Part shown: positions 33,646-45,224 of the stretch, piece by piece | Position numbering within the stretch: the first letter of the stretch is position 1 | Layout: every line of letters starts with the position of its first letter | Assembly (NCBI GenBank): GCA_963576565.1 | Contig: OY755038.1 | Span: 143,258,558 to 143,322,557 of the forward strand | Direction of reading: 5' to 3' | Source: Aspidapion aeneum | Taxonomy: Eukaryota > Arthropoda > Insecta > Coleoptera > Brentidae | DNA: 64,000 nt | Program-made: the position numbers and the translations under genes | The notes under the pieces: generated by a model | Told to the model about the DNA's origin: nothing | Database searches by the model: none | What the model saw: only the letters and a program-made list of their open reading frames with translations

Positions 33646-36159
33646 TCTTAGAATCCTAGCTTGGAATGCCAATGGTCTCTTGCAACATCAGCAAGACTTG
33701 CAAGTTATTCTAGACATAGAAAAAATTGACGTCTGTCTTGTGTCAGAAACGCATTTCACTAACCAGTCTCACATTAAATTTAAAGGTTATAAAGTGTATC
33801 ATACAACTCACCCTAGCAATACTGCACATGGGGGAAGTGCTGTAATAATTAAAGAAAATATATCACACTATGAGGAGATGGGATATAAAACCATAGAGAT
33901 TCAAGCTACATTAGTAAGTGTAAAAACCAAAACATATACATTAGTCATAAGTGCTGTCTATATACCACCAAGGCACTTATTAGTGAATATCAATGTGAGC
34001 CGATATCAACTGGTAAGCCCACATACTATCCAACAGATCCAGGAAAAATTCCAGATCTAATTGATTTTTTTATAGTAAAAAATATATCTTTAAGTTTTGT
34101 AGATATAGAAGAAAGTTTTGATTTACACTCAGATCATTCACCTATTATTCTAACTCTTAGTAAAAACATAATAAAGAAAGAAGCAAATATCTCACTAGTT
34201 AATAAACTGACTGACTGGATTAGTTTTAAACAAAGTCTGTCAGAAAAAATAAACCTATCAGTACCATTGCAAACGCCAGAACAAATCGATAAAGAAGTTG
34301 ATTATTTTGTTACAAATATTCAACAAGCAGCTTGGGAAAACAGTCCAAAACCAAAGAGAATTTTTAAGGGAAAAAACTATCCAAAGGAAATTAGAGACCT
34401 TATATTGGAAAAAAGGAAACTAAGAAGAAAGTGGCAACAAAGCCGTGATCCTCGGGACAAAACAAATCTCAACAACATGACGCAGCGCATTAGGCGAGAA
34501 ATTCTAGTAATAAAAAATGAATCTATTAACCATTTTCTTAATGAGCTTACAGATGATAAAAATACCGACTATTCCCTTTGGAAAGCAACCAAAGATTTTA
34601 AAAGACCAATTATCCAAATTCCACCCATACGAAAATCTAACAACCAGTGGGCAAGGAGTAACGAAGAAAAAGCAGATATTTTTGCAAGTCATTTAGAAAA
34701 AACATTTCAGCCCCACGAAGCACCAGATGAACACTTTCATTTAAATGAACCCCATCAAATCGAGGACCATATTAAGCTTACATCACCAAAAGAAATATTA
34801 ACAGAAATCAAAAATATTAATTCGAAAAAAGCCCCAGGGTATGATCTTATTAACGGGGTAGTCATAAAACAACTCCCCAGAAAAGCTATCGTAAAACTAT
34901 GCAACCTAATTAATGCGTCTTTTAGGCTTAGGTACGTACCTAAACTGTGGAAAGTTGCAGAAGTTATCATGATTCCAAAACCGGGAAAACCACTCCATGA
35001 CGTGTCATCTTACAGGCCAATATCTTTGCTGCCAATTATATCCAAGCTCTATGAAAAATTATTGCTTAAAAGAATAAAACCCATCATAGAAAGACAAGAA
35101 ATTATTCCATCTCATCAATTTGGTTTTCGAGACAAGCATTCCACGATAGATCAAGTACACAGAATTACTAATATAATAGAAAAAGCACTAGAAGAGGGAA
35201 AAGTTTGTTCTGCAGTTTTTCTAGATGTAGCACAAGCATTTGACAAAGTGTGGCATGAAGGCCTTAATTTTAAACTAAAAAGGTTTCTGCCAAAACAGTA
35301 TTCGGATATTTTGGAATCATACATATCTGATAGACATTTTAGAGTAAAACAGGAAGACTCATACTCAAATTTAAGAGAAATTCAAGCAGGCGTGCCCCAG
35401 GGTAGCGTACTAGGCCCTTATCTATACTTATTATTCACTTGTGATATCCCAAAGCCAGAAAATTGTCACTTAGCAACATTTGCCGATGATACTGGTTTAT
35501 TGACGGTAGAAAAATCTATTGAAAAATGCATAGAGAAACTTCAGGATGCAGTCACCCAAATTCACAGTTGGACCACAAAGTGGCGAATAAAATTAAATGA
35601 AACCAAATCAATTCATGTTGATTTTACAAACAAAAATATAAATCACATACAAATAACAATTAACAACATTCCAGTACCATATTCGAATCAGGCAAAATAT
35701 CTAGGTATGACACTTGATACCAAATTGCGCTGGAAAGCACATGTTAAGAAAAAAAAAGAAGAACTTGAGATAAGGTATAGAAAAATGAACTGGCTAATTG
35801 GAAGGAAGTCCAATTTAACAATTCATAATAAGTTACTGCTTTATAGACAAATACTGAAACCAGTATGGACATATGGTATTCAACTATGGGGTTGTGCTAA
35901 AGAGAGTAACATTCTAGTTGTACAGAGATTTCAAAATAAAGTATTAAGAAACATTGTGAATGCACCTTGGTACGTTCGAAATAGTGACCTTCATCGAGAT
36001 CTAAAAATCGAAACTGTAGCAGAGACTATAAAAAAGTACGCAAAAAGCCATGAAGATAGACTCCATCGGCATGTGAATGTGGAAGCAATTCAGCTCCTAG
36101 ACAATACTATGCTAGTTCGACGACTAAAAAGAGTGAAGCCGTTTGAGCTAGTAAACTAA
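33635..36159 (+). pseudogene. Element G ORF2: APE endonuclease (deleted) and reverse transcriptase
   Basis: The ATG at 33,635 overlaps the ORF1 stop. The first 110 codons are the start of an AP-endonuclease domain (LRILAWNANGLLQ, LVSETHF, HGGSAVIIK, ISAVYIPPRH). The catalytic middle is then missing: sequence jumps from YIPPRH (about 33,975) to PTDPGKIPDLIDFFI (about 34,020) in another frame, removing the usual GDFN block. The downstream frame runs intact from about 34,018 to 36,159. It holds SDHSPIIL, KAPGYDLINGVV, SYRPISLLPIISKLYE, FLDVAQAFDKVWH, GVPQGSVLGPYLY, TFADDTGLL (FADD box) and YGIQLWGCA. RT is therefore whole but the endonuclease is disabled. ORF2 of Jockey elements normally provides both activities. 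Confidence 0.85.
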
Positions 36160-36711
36160 GTGAATTACACATAAAACAAAATAATGCTATAAACACAACA
36201 CAATTGTGAGTTACAGACTAAACAAAGCGGGGAGAACTGTTGAGTGAACCCTAAGTTTAAATCTGACTTTTCTAGTAAATTAAGTTAAAACAAAATTGCT
36301 AATTAGTCTTACTGACTAGATTGTAATAAAAAAAACACAGTGTGTTTGACAAATAAAAAAAAAAAAAATAAAAAAAATTATATTTAAAGCCGCTTTTCTG
36401 TGCTGTAATAAAAAAATATATATATAAATAGTTTTGATATCTATGACAAAAATCCATTACAAGATTGTTAACCGTTTTAATTTTAATTTTAATTTTAATT
36501 TTAATTTTATTTTAATATTTATAATATTATATTATCTCTATATTGTAGATAGTTTCTGTGTTATTATTATATGTTATTCATAAATGTGTATAAATTTGTA
36601 GTAAGTTTTAAACGGTAAAAAAAGTTTTGTTGACGTACCATATTTATATAATATTATTGTATTGTATTTTTAATATGGCAAATAAAATTTCTATTCTATT
36701 CTATTCTATTC

Positions 36712-37259
36712 TATACACAGTAACCTTTGTAGCAAGTATAAGCTAAAGAACACTAACCAGCCCTATTACAAATATAATCCAGAACCAGTGGCAGAGAATC
36801 AAAATGTTAAAATCTATTGGGATACATCAATAGTTACTGATAGAACTGTGCTTCATAACAAACCTAATATAATTGTCATTGATAAAGCTGCTAAAACTGC
36901 CCAAGTAATTGACGTCGCCATTCCTCTTGACGAAAATATTAGCAAATCATACACCGAAGAAGTGATTAAATACCAAGACATTCGTCACGAGCTGAAACAT
37001 CTTTATAATCTCAAAAATGTGGATATCCTGCCATTTATAATTTCAGCCAACGGATTAGTGGAAAAAACTTTCTTAAAAACCTTAAGAGCCTTACCATAGA
37101 TGTAAATGTAAGAAACATCACAGCTTCCGCATAAAAAGCTGTCATACTGGGGACGTGCCATATCGTCCGAAGATACATGTTGCGGGATTTGTAACCTTGA
37201 CTATAGGTCCGGTGACAAATTCCTTAGAAAAACCTTACCGCTCAGGCGTGAAAAAAAAA
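36712..37259 (+). mobile_element. Lineage-B Dong-like element, copy 3, right part
   Basis: This resumes lineage-B copy 3 exactly where 28,804 left off. It includes the endonuclease region, the 3'UTR (CTCAGGCGTG) and poly(A) at 37,251-37,259. Its C-terminal coding part (about 36,720-37,099) keeps HNKPNIIVID, where copy 1 has KPDIIVID, so the catalytic Asp is changed to Asn. It is also frameshifted by loss of one A near 37,067 and has a further stop near 37,130. Confidence 0.88.
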
Positions 37260-37279
37260 TAATAATAATAATAATAATA
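37260..37279. repeat. (TAA)n microsatellite, short
   Basis: About 20 bp of TAA between the poly(A) of lineage-B copy 3 and the 3' end of minus-strand element I. It is the same arrangement as at 24,677-24,718. Confidence 0.92.
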
Positions 37280-37546
37280 TTTATTTATTTATAAAATTCG
37301 TACATCAAAAAATAACAATATCAAACTTAATACTACAGTACACAAAAAAGGTTTACTGACTAATTTAATAAATTGAGTAAATAAATAAATAGTAGTGCAC
37401 TAGTGCACAAGAAGCCGTGTAACTTTTATTAAAAGTTGTCACGGCGAGATAGGATTGATCACAGTATAATGTTTAAATTGACGATTGGTTAAAAAGTGTT
37501 TTGATAATTTCAGTATCTTGACTTAAAAATGTTTTTATTTTTCGCT

Positions 37547-38896
37547 TCACAAATGATCCTGAATAATTATTTCGTAGAATTCTTTGCATAAGACAGGAAG
37601 CAAATTATAGATTTTAGGAGCATAATACATAAAATTTTGATGTTCTATGGCTTTATTTTGGCGAGGTAGCTGAGTATTTAACTGGTTTTTGTATCTTGTG
37701 TTAAAGCTATGCTGAATGCTATTAAATTTGGATAGTGATTGGATATAAAGTTTTCTAATAGAAAATATTTGGGTTTCTCTGTATAGATCCTTTGTCGGGT
37801 ACCTTCGTGATTTATTGTAAATTATTTTTAAAAATCTTTTTTGCAATTTTTCTAGTTTATTGACGTATTTATTTGTAGTCCCACCCCAACTCAGTATCCC
37901 ATATCTTAGTCTGGATTCGACCAGCGCATAGTATACCATTTTAAGGATTTTTATAGGCAGAATTGTTTTTAAATACTTGAACTTGAACAATAAGCACCTT
38001 AGAGTTTTGCTTGCAATTTCAACGTGAAAATCTCATCTTAAGTGGGAGTCGATTGCTACTCCAAGGTATTTAGTTTGATTTGTTAGGCTTGTTTCAAAAT
38101 TTTCATTTTCATCCTGAATACTTAGTTTATTAAAGGGTGGTTGACCATTGGAATATCTAGAGAATGCCACGAAATTCGTTTTTTTAAAGTTAATCGACAG
38201 AAGATTATGTCGCATCCACTAAGAAATCTTAACAAGATCTTTCTCTGCTGTCATTTTTACGGACATCCAGTTCTCACCAGTATAGAAAGCAATTGTGTCA
38301 TCACAAAAACCTATAATTTTTCCATCCGAGTTTATTTCAAAAATGCTGTTTATGTAAATGGAGAACAATAAAGGGCCTATAACTGTGCCCTGAGGAACTC
38401 CAAAACTCACAGCCATTTTGTCACTACAGTGGTCCGTGATTTTGACAAACTGCTGTCTATCCGTAAGATAACTTCTTAATAAATTTTGTGCAATCCCTCG
38501 TACCCCCGAATCCTCCAAGGCACCGAACCGAACCGAACAACAAGTCATGGCTGACTGTATCAAACGCCTTGGCAACATCCAAGAAGACGCACAAAGAAGG
38601 TTTTGATTGATCTAAGTTGTTGCAGATTTGTTGGACTATGGAAGAGATAGCATTATCTGTTGACAAATTATTCCTAAGCCCAAACTGGCCATCCGATATT
38701 ACATAATATTTGTCAAAAAATTTTGTTAAACGTGTTTTTAGTGTTTTTTCAAATATTTTTGAAAAAGTTGTTATTAAGGAAATAGGCCTATAGTTCGAAA
38801 CTATCTCTTTAGGCCCCTTTTTATGTATGGGAGTAATGCAAGCAACCTTGATTTCAGAAGGGCATTCACCAGATTTAAAGATGCAGTTTATTAGGT

Positions 38897-38902
<6 letters not shown>
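37547..38902 (-). pseudogene. Element I ORF2, C-terminal part (RT core and tail)
   Basis: This contains the RT blocks ITPIHKKGPKEI, SNYRPISLITTFSKIFE, GQFGLRNNLSTDNA, FLDVAKAFDTVSHDLL, GVPQGTVIGPLLF and GFCDDTIAF (CDD variant of the catalytic box). The C-terminal region carries YGILSWGGTTNKYVNKLEKLQKR. At least three frames are used (38,900-38,545, 38,530-38,219, and 38,215-37,547). There is a frameshift after SHDLL (near 38,540) and a stop between TAEKDLVKIS and MRHNLLSIN near 38,217. The region continues directly from the upstream part at 41,730. Non-functional. Confidence 0.82.

Positions 38903-38936
<34 letters not shown>
38903..38936. repeat. (TA)n microsatellite tail of element H
   Basis: An alternating TA tract of about 34 bp at the 3' end of minus-strand element H. 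Short microsatellite tails in place of poly(A) are usual for RTE-type elements. Its left end overlaps the target duplication TTAGGTGGCATA. Confidence 0.85.
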
Positions 38937-38939
<3 letters not shown>

Positions 38940-38944
38940 CGGTT

Positions 38945-41729
38945 TCACAACGTTCTACGTCTTCCGATACCCAATCTCCACTCGTTTCTGTTTGCCCATA
39001 ATTCATCATCTAGGCCTCTTATTCTTATTTCACTATCTATTCCTTCTCTCCAGCTTCTCCTTGGTCTTCCTCGTTTTCTTCGGCCAGTTGGTTTCCATTG
39101 TAATATTTGTTTAGGTAGTCTTCCATCATCCATTCTTTGTACATGTCCGTACCACACCAGTTGTTTTGTTCTTATATCATCCACTAGAGTACGTTCACCC
39201 ACTGTCATAATTTCTCTTATTCTTTGATTGGTAACTCTTTCTCTTTTTGATTTCCCTGCTGCTCTTCTTCAATAGTCCATCTCCGTAGCGGAAAGCATTT
39301 TTTCTGTTCTATCTTTGATTGGCCATACTTCTGAGCCGTATGTAATAATACTTTTTACAATGGTGTTATATATAAGCTTTTTGTTATGTTTTGATATACT
39401 TTGGTCCCAAATTATTCCATTTAATAAAGTTATTGCTTTTCTTCCTTGTACGTTTCTATCTTTTATAGCTTTGTCTAGTGTTCCGTCAGCTGTAATTTTT
39501 AGACCCAAGTATTTATACTCATCACAGGACTGAATTCGCTGCCCAGTATTTAAGATTAGATCCTGTTTCGTTCCACCAATACACATATACTCTGTCTTAT
39601 TGATATTAACCTCTAGTCCCCACTTATTGTACTCGTCTATTAGTTTTCGTGTCATATATTCGAGGTCGTCATAATCCTGAGCCACCACTATCTGATCATC
39701 GGCGAAACATAAAGTATACAAGGTGGTTTCATTCAACGGAATTCCCATGTTTTGGCATTTTCTCTTTCAGACTTTAAGGACCTGTTCCAAATATATCTTG
39801 AAGAGCGTAGGCGAGATACAGCAACCTTGTTTAAGACCTTTATTTACTTGAAAGCCTTTGGTTAGTTTTGCTTTTATTTTAACTTTTGCCTTACTGTTGC
39901 GGTATAACTCTTTGATGGCCTTAATTAGTTGTACGCTTATGTTTGCCTTTTCCAACGCTTTCCAAAGTAGATTTAGTGGTATACTATCATATGCCTTCTG
40001 CAAATCTACGTAAAGCAGATGGAGCTCTTGTCCGTATGCCATTTTCTTTTCAATAACTTGGGTTATACAAAAGAGATGATCTGAAGTCGATCTACCCGCC
40101 CTGAAACCAGCTTGTTCTTCTGCCTCCATATCTTTATATTCGCTCTCCACTTTATTTCTTATTATTTTGCCATATAATCTGCTTAGCGTACTAGTTACAG
40201 ATATACCTCTATAATTGTCACATATATCTTTCCTTCCTTTTTTGTGTATTGTGGATATATATGACGTTTTCCACTCAGTTGGTACTACAGCTCCATTTAA
40301 ATATCTTTGGAAAAGATTCCGTAATCTACAAAACAATTCTTCAGTGCCATATTTAATAAGTTCCGCTGGGATATTTCCGGGTCCAGCAGATTTACCGCTT
40401 TTTAAGGTTTTGCACACGTTTTTGACCTCAGATATTGTGAGGGGTACTGGAGATCCCATCGTTCTAATGATATTGTCTCTTTCGTCTTCCTTGAATTCTG
40501 CTCTATCTTCAGTTAAAAGTTTTTTAAAATGCTCATCCCATTCTTTGTCTGGTATTGGTGAAATAATATCTCTGCATGTTTCTTTTTTGATCGATCTTAT
40601 AGTTTTCCAGCTTTCGCTACTTCTCCTACCTCCTAAGTAAGAATCTATTTTCTGGCACTTTTGCATCCATGATTGATTCTTCTTATCACTGATCATTCTT
40701 CTCACCTTTGATTGCGCGATTTTGTATTCTTCTCTGCTTCTATCTGTCTTTTGGGATAAGTACGTGTGATATAATTTCCTTTTTTCCTCTATTTCACTTT
40801 CAATCTCAGCATCCCACCAGTATGGTTTTGTTCTTTTAGGAGTTTCTTCCACTAATCCTAGTGCTTCTTTTGCAGCTTGATGGATGCTTAATGTGATACA
40901 TTCGTATTCCTCATCTGGGGTTTCACCTGAACTTGAATTAAGTTTTTCGTTCAGTCTCTTTTTGTATAAGTTTTTTACGCTGTCATGTTCTAGGCTTAGT
41001 AGATTATATTTACAGCGATCAATTTTTTCATTCACTGTATCATCAAGATTTTGTTGATGGAGGCTTCGGCCTTGATAAGGAAAGAGAATTTTGGTCTCCA
41101 GAAAATAGTGATCACTTCCGCATGTTGATTCACGCTTTGTTCTGACATCTTGAATTTTTAGTTTTGTCTTTTGTTTAGTGATAAGATAATCAATGACGGA
41201 TTTCAGGTTTTGTCAGGGTTTGGTCCGGGTATATTTGTGTATTTTCTTATGTTGGAAAAAACCGTTTTGGATTTTTAGGTCTAATTGCTCACATACTGTG
41301 ATACATATTGGCCAACTGTCAGATCATTTACTCTGTTACCTGTTCTACTATTTAAATCTCCCAATATTACAATTTCTCTAGATGTACTTACTGCTGATAT
41401 TTCATTGTGGATTTCTTCAAAAAAATTGTCTTTCACGGCTACATTTGCATCGTCATTATACGCATAGATTCCAAAAATCGTAAGTCTCATTCCTTTTATT
41501 GTTATATTCATTCTTATTAGCCGTTCATTTACTGCTTCCCAGTTGGTGATATATTTTCTAAATCTTTTGTTGACCAAAATAGATACTCCTTGTTGCGCAT
41601 GTTTTTCTTTTGCCACTCCGCTATAGAAATGGTCATACTGTCCTAGGTTTTCAGATCCTTTTCCTTTCTTCTTCGTTTCTGTTAGTACAGCAAGGTCAAC
41701 CTTCATTCTGCTGCACTCATGGACTATAT
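38945..41729 (-). pseudogene. Element H ORF: APE endonuclease and RTE-type reverse transcriptase, broken
   Basis: In order on the minus strand the first part is the APE domain (about 41,729-41,050): VDLAVLTETKKKGKG, GVSILVNKRF, VILGDLNSRTG and GSDHYFLETKI. The RT follows (41,035-39,767): AGPGNIPAELIKYG, ISTIHKKGRKDICDNYRGIS, EEQAGFRAGRSTSDHLF, YVDLQKAYDSIP and LKQGCCISPTLF. Next comes CFADDQIVVAQ with the FADD box (39,748-39,269). The C-terminus (39,208-38,945) carries YGHVQRMDDGRLPKQ and RRKRGRPRRSW. This C-terminal signature and the IHKKG/GFRAGRST motifs are characteristic of RTE-type elements. The frame changes near 41,280, 41,040, 39,757 and 39,240, so the copy is dead. Confidence 0.85.
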
Positions 41730-43140
41730 TTAGGTGGCATAAGGGATGTGAAATAAAAGTTTTAACCGATTTTAAAATCTCACTTGTAATCTGATCAAAG
41801 CCTGGTGCCTTATTTGGTTTAAGGGAAGTTATTTCAGTTTCAACTTCCTTTACTGTTACATCTGGTAACAGGCAAAAAGAGTTAGGAATCCTATTACGTT
41901 TTGGCCGTAAAGTGATTGGTTTATTTATTTTTTTAGCGTACGATTCTCCAACGTTGGCAAAAAAAGTATTAAAATGTTGGCAAATTTCACCTTTGTCAGA
42001 TATTAAGGTGTTATCTAATTCGTTCTTAATAAATTTTATGTCACTTCTATTATTTTTACTTTTATTATTTATAATGTTCCAAATTTGTTTTGAATTACCT
42101 TTATATTTTGTAATTTGTGATGTAACTAAATCTTCCGTTATCCATTGTTTACGTTTAACTGTATTTTTTTTCTTCTGAAGACTATACTTACTTTTACTGA
42201 CATAAAAGTTTATTGTGCCTGTCATGATATTCGTTAGTATATTTACGTTGGATTCTTGGTAAAACTGTGCCCAATTATGGTTTTTTAATTGTTCAGAGAG
42301 TTTTTTAAAATTTATGAATATATTTTCCTTTGAATGAATGTGTCTAATATTTGGTTTAAAAGGCATAAATATTGTGACCGCTCTGTGATCTGTTATATTA
42401 GTTTGTATTGTAGCAGCAGTGCATTTATTAGAATAATCTGGTATCATTTTATTTTTATTGCTAAGAAATATGTGGTCAATGCAGTGCTGAATTACTGGAT
42501 TTGTATTTTCGACTACACGCGTCATTTTATTAATCATAGATGTAAAATTATGTTGACCCAGAATATTCAAATACTCAGACACATCGTCATCATCCATTAA
42601 ATCAATTTTGATATTTGTGTCACCAATCCAGAGATGATTGGTAACATGGGTTTCCCTAGAATTATTTAAATATACCTCGAGGCAGTTTATAAAATCTCAT
42701 TGATTTGTGCAAGGGGGTCTATAGACACATGAAATTAAGGTTTTTTCATCATTGGTATCAAGAATAATTTCCAAAATTTTGCATTTATCCATTCTTTTGA
42801 CCAGAGTTTTGCATTTTAAGGATTTTTTAACAAAAACAAGAACATCGTCATTTTTATTTATGTCACCATAGTTATAAAAGGTGTAATAGCCCGGTATTAA
42901 AAAAGTATTGGGATCTGAAATGATAAAACTTTCAGTTAGTATTATGCAATCATATAAAAAGTTTAATTGATGCAATGAAATTAAAAGTTTATCTAAGTTT
43001 TGAAATGCGCTTCTTATATTTTGATGAAAAATTTTTAATGTTGATTTTTCGTTTACCAAAAAATTATTTGCCTCCTGAATATGCAAAAATTCAAGTGTAT
43101 TTACCGGTACGTATTCAGTGTCGCGTATATATTGATCCAT
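41730..43140 (-). pseudogene. Element I ORF2, N-terminal part (APE endonuclease and RT start)
   Basis: The ATG at 43,140 (MDQYIRDTEYVPV) opens an AP-endonuclease-like domain with IFHQNIRSAFQNLDKLL, LTESFI and SCVYRPP. A TGA at 42,697-42,699 interrupts the frame, which resumes at once (DFINCLEVYLN, IGDTNIKIDLMDDDD). It continues through HCIDHIFLSN, ITDHRAV and QWITEDL to the RT entry motif KPNKAPGFDQITSEILK. It is cut at 41,730 by element H. The order matches one-ORF2 CR1/Jockey-type elements. No ORF1 is seen immediately upstream. Confidence 0.82.
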
Positions 43141-43307
43141 TTTTTAACAAAACAATAAAAAAATACTACGAATACTTATTTATTTAAAAATTTATGCTAA
43201 GTATCCTTACTGGCGAACACGGTTAAATTATTTTTACTGTGAGATTACTTCTACTATCAGTGAGATACGAGACACAAGAAAAATACTCTGCCAATATATG
43301 GGCCCCT

Positions 43308-43350
43308 AAGCTCACACTAGGTACTGTAGTTATAGTGTACGTGTGAGCTA
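43308..43350. repeat. Module-boundary hairpin 1
   Basis: AAGCTCACACTAGGTACTG...GTGTGAGCTA forms a stem of about 9-10 bp, with further AT pairing in the arms. Related hairpins lie at 44,034-44,070, 44,282-44,320, 44,372-44,410, 45,059-45,101 and 45,707-45,752. They mark the ends of the repeated modules. Confidence 0.8.
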
Positions 43351-43834
43351 ATATAACTAAAAACTGAAATATATTTTATTCAACTCCAGACTAAATTACC
43401 TTTTGTTTGATACCACACAAGCCATGTTTTGACCCAAACTCAAATTTTTGAAATCTACTCCCACCCTTAAAAAAACAAAAACTAAAATGTATTTTGTTAA
43501 ACTCCGGACTCAATTACCTTTCGTTTGATATCACACACGCCATATTTTCACTTAAAACTCTAATTTTTAAAATATACCTCCACCCTTTTTTTTAAATAAA
43601 TTAAAATGCATTTTGTTTAACTGCAGACTCAATTACCTTTCGTTTAATATCACACACGCCATATTTTCACATAAACTCTAATTTTTGAAATATACCCTCA
43701 CCCTTTTATTTGGTTTGTGTTCGGTGGATTTTGTTCATTTTTAAATGGGACCATCTCGACCCAAGACCCAGCCTAGGTACCAAATTTTATTAAAATCGGC
43801 CAAGCGGTTTTTGAGTTATGCGCGTTGTTCGTTA

Positions 43835-43869
43835 CAGACAGACATACAGACAGACAGACAGACAGACAT

Positions 43870-43931
<62 letters not shown>

Positions 43932-43932
43932 G
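43835..43932. repeat. (CAGA)n microsatellite
   Basis: A tetranucleotide array with a few CATA variants inside the forward module. The complementary (TCTG)n occupies the same place in the reversed modules. Open frames across it (Thr-Asp-Arg-Gln or Cys-Leu-Ser-Val periodicities) are artefacts. Confidence 0.95.
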
Positions 43933-44033
43933 GCGCAACAAAAAAGTTTCAAAATCATCTGAAACGCAAAGATATATAAAAAATTTTGAAATCGGAGCAA
44001 CTTTTTTTTTCTCGAAAAAATTAAGATCACCAT

Positions 44034-44070
44034 AGCTCACACTACTATAGTATAGTATATGTGTGAGCTA
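44034..44070. repeat. Module-boundary hairpin 2
   Basis: TAGCTCACACTACTATAGT...ATGTGTGAGCTA is a near-perfect palindrome closing the forward module on the right. Confidence 0.8.
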
Positions 44071-44281
44071 AAATATTTAAGATAATTATTTAAAGTTACT
44101 TTACTAAACTCTACAAGAGAAAAGGATTAAAATTTATTCTTTATATAAAATTACACTGCTACGTTTTTATTAAATTAAAAATATATGTAAAATAAACAAA
44201 TACAAATATAATCACCAAAATGATATAACAATAAATATGACAAACAGTATTAAAAATTAAAAAATATTATTTAATTTATTT

Positions 44282-44410
44282 TAGCTCACACTACTACTAT
44301 ACTATAAGTAGTGTGAGCTATGGTGATCCTAATTTTTTCGAGAAAAAAAAAAGTTGCTCCGATTTCAAAATTTAGCTCACACATATACTATACTATAGTA
44401 GTGTGAGCTA
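44282..44410. repeat. Module-boundary hairpins 3 and 4
   Basis: Two further TAGCTCACAC...GTGTGAGCTA hairpins (44,282-44,320 and 44,372-44,410) flank a 52-bp fragment of the module edge (TATGGTGATCCTAATTTTTTC). The same edge then starts the complete reversed module, so a truncated module precedes the full one. The spacer 44,071-44,281 is plain AT-rich sequence. Confidence 0.75.
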
Positions 44411-44511
44411 TGGTGATCCTAATTTTTTCGAGAAAAAAAAAGTTGCTCCGATTTCAAAATTTTTTATATATCTTTGCGTTTCAGATGATTTGATGACTTT
44501 TTTGTTGCGCC

Positions 44512-44549
<38 letters not shown>

Positions 44550-44572
44550 ATGTCTGTCTGTCTGTATGTCTG
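44512..44572. repeat. (TCTG)n microsatellite
   Basis: The counterpart of the (CAGA)n array in the reversed module, with TATG variants near its right end. Confidence 0.95.
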
Positions 44573-45058
44573 TAACGACCAACGCGCATAACTCAAAAAC
44601 CGCTTGGTCGATTTTAATGAAATTTGGTACCTAGGCTGGGTCTTGGGTCGAGATGGTCCCATTTAAAAATGAACAAAATCCACCGAACAGAAACCAAATA
44701 AAAGGGTGGGGGTAGATTTCAAAAATTAGAGTTTATGCGAAAATATGGCGTGTGTGATATCAAACGAAAGGTAATTGAGTCTGCAGTTAAACAAAATACA
44801 TTTTAATTTATTTAAAAAAAAAGGGTGGGGGTATATTTTAAAAATTAGAGTTTAAGTGAAAATATGGCGTGTGTGATATCTAACGAAAGGTAATTGAGTC
44901 CGGAGTTTAACAAAATACATTTTAGTTTTTTGTTTTTTTTAACGGTGGGGGCAGATTTCAAAAATTTGAGTTTAAGTCAAAACATGGCTTGTGTGGTATC
45001 AAACAAAAGGTAATTTAGTCTGGAGTTAAATAAAATATATTTCAGTTTTTAGTTATAT

Positions 45059-45101
45059 TAGCTCACACGTACACTATAACTATAGTACCTAGTGTGAGCT
45101 T
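45059..45101. repeat. Module-boundary hairpin 5
   Basis: TTAGCTCACACGTACACTAT...CTAGTGTGAGCTTA is the complement of hairpin 1. It is followed by GGGGCCCATATATTGGCAGAG, the complemented outer end of the composite. Confidence 0.8.
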
Positions 45102-45176
45102 AGGGGCCCATATATTGGCAGAGTATTTTATATATCTTTGCGTTTTAGATGATTTTGAAACTTTTTTGTTGCGCCG

Positions 45177-45224
45177 TCTGTCTGTCTGTCTGTCTGTCTG
45201 TCTGTGTGTCTGTATGTCTGTCTG
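45177..45224. repeat. (TCTG)n microsatellite
   Basis: A third, shorter tetranucleotide array inside the second reversed module, with GTGTG and TATG interruptions. A sixth hairpin closes this module at 45,707-45,752; its left arm has decayed (TTAGCTTTCACG). Confidence 0.93.

Larger units (their letters stand above)
32091..36711 (+). mobile_element. Element G: Jockey-type two-ORF non-LTR retrotransposon
   Basis: It comprises a 5'UTR (approximately 32,091-32,331, containing GATCGCAGTTCAGTACGG), ORF1, ORF2 and an AT-rich 3'UTR of about 550 bp. The 3'UTR holds a TTTTAA microsatellite (36,476-36,514), a polyadenylation-like AATAAA and a terminal (TTCTA)n tail at 36,689-36,711. After the tail the interrupted lineage-B copy resumes (TATACACAGTAACC). 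The 5' boundary is inferred, since element F ends in AT-rich sequence. Confidence 0.78.
38903..41729 (-). mobile_element. Element H: RTE-like retrotransposon inside element I, 12-bp target duplication
   Basis: A 5'-truncated minus-strand element flanked by TTAGGTGGCATA at 38,891-38,902 and 41,730-41,741. This 12-bp direct duplication contains element I coding sequence on both sides. The truncation lies at the start of the endonuclease domain. Removing H plus one copy of the duplication restores element I's ORF. Confidence 0.9.
37280..43250 (-). mobile_element. Element I: CR1-like non-LTR retrotransposon, split by element H
   Basis: A minus-strand element with its 3' end at 37,280, against the TAA tract. 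The 3'UTR is 37,280-37,546. ORF2 runs from 43,140 down to 37,547 but is interrupted between 38,903 and 41,729 by an RTE-like element. Joining 41,730 to 38,902 restores one continuous RT sequence (ISHPLCHL then INCIFKSGE). The 5' boundary is uncertain and is placed near 43,250, before the hairpin-rich composite. Confidence 0.8.

Noticed and set aside
36476..36514. (TTTTAA)n run as a telomere-like repeat
   Set aside because: It lies inside the AT-rich 3'UTR of the Jockey-type element and is short; simple slippage is enough.
38940..39210. GRRKRGRPRRSW segment as a host DNA-binding AT-hook gene
   Set aside because: It is the usual C-terminal tail of RTE-type ORF2 and lies in register with the RT remnant upstream.
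43745..44040. ORFs with Cys-Leu-Ser-Val or Gln-Thr-Asp-Arg periodicity around the tetranucleotide arrays
   Set aside because: These are direct translations of (CAGA)n/(TCTG)n and not protein-coding.
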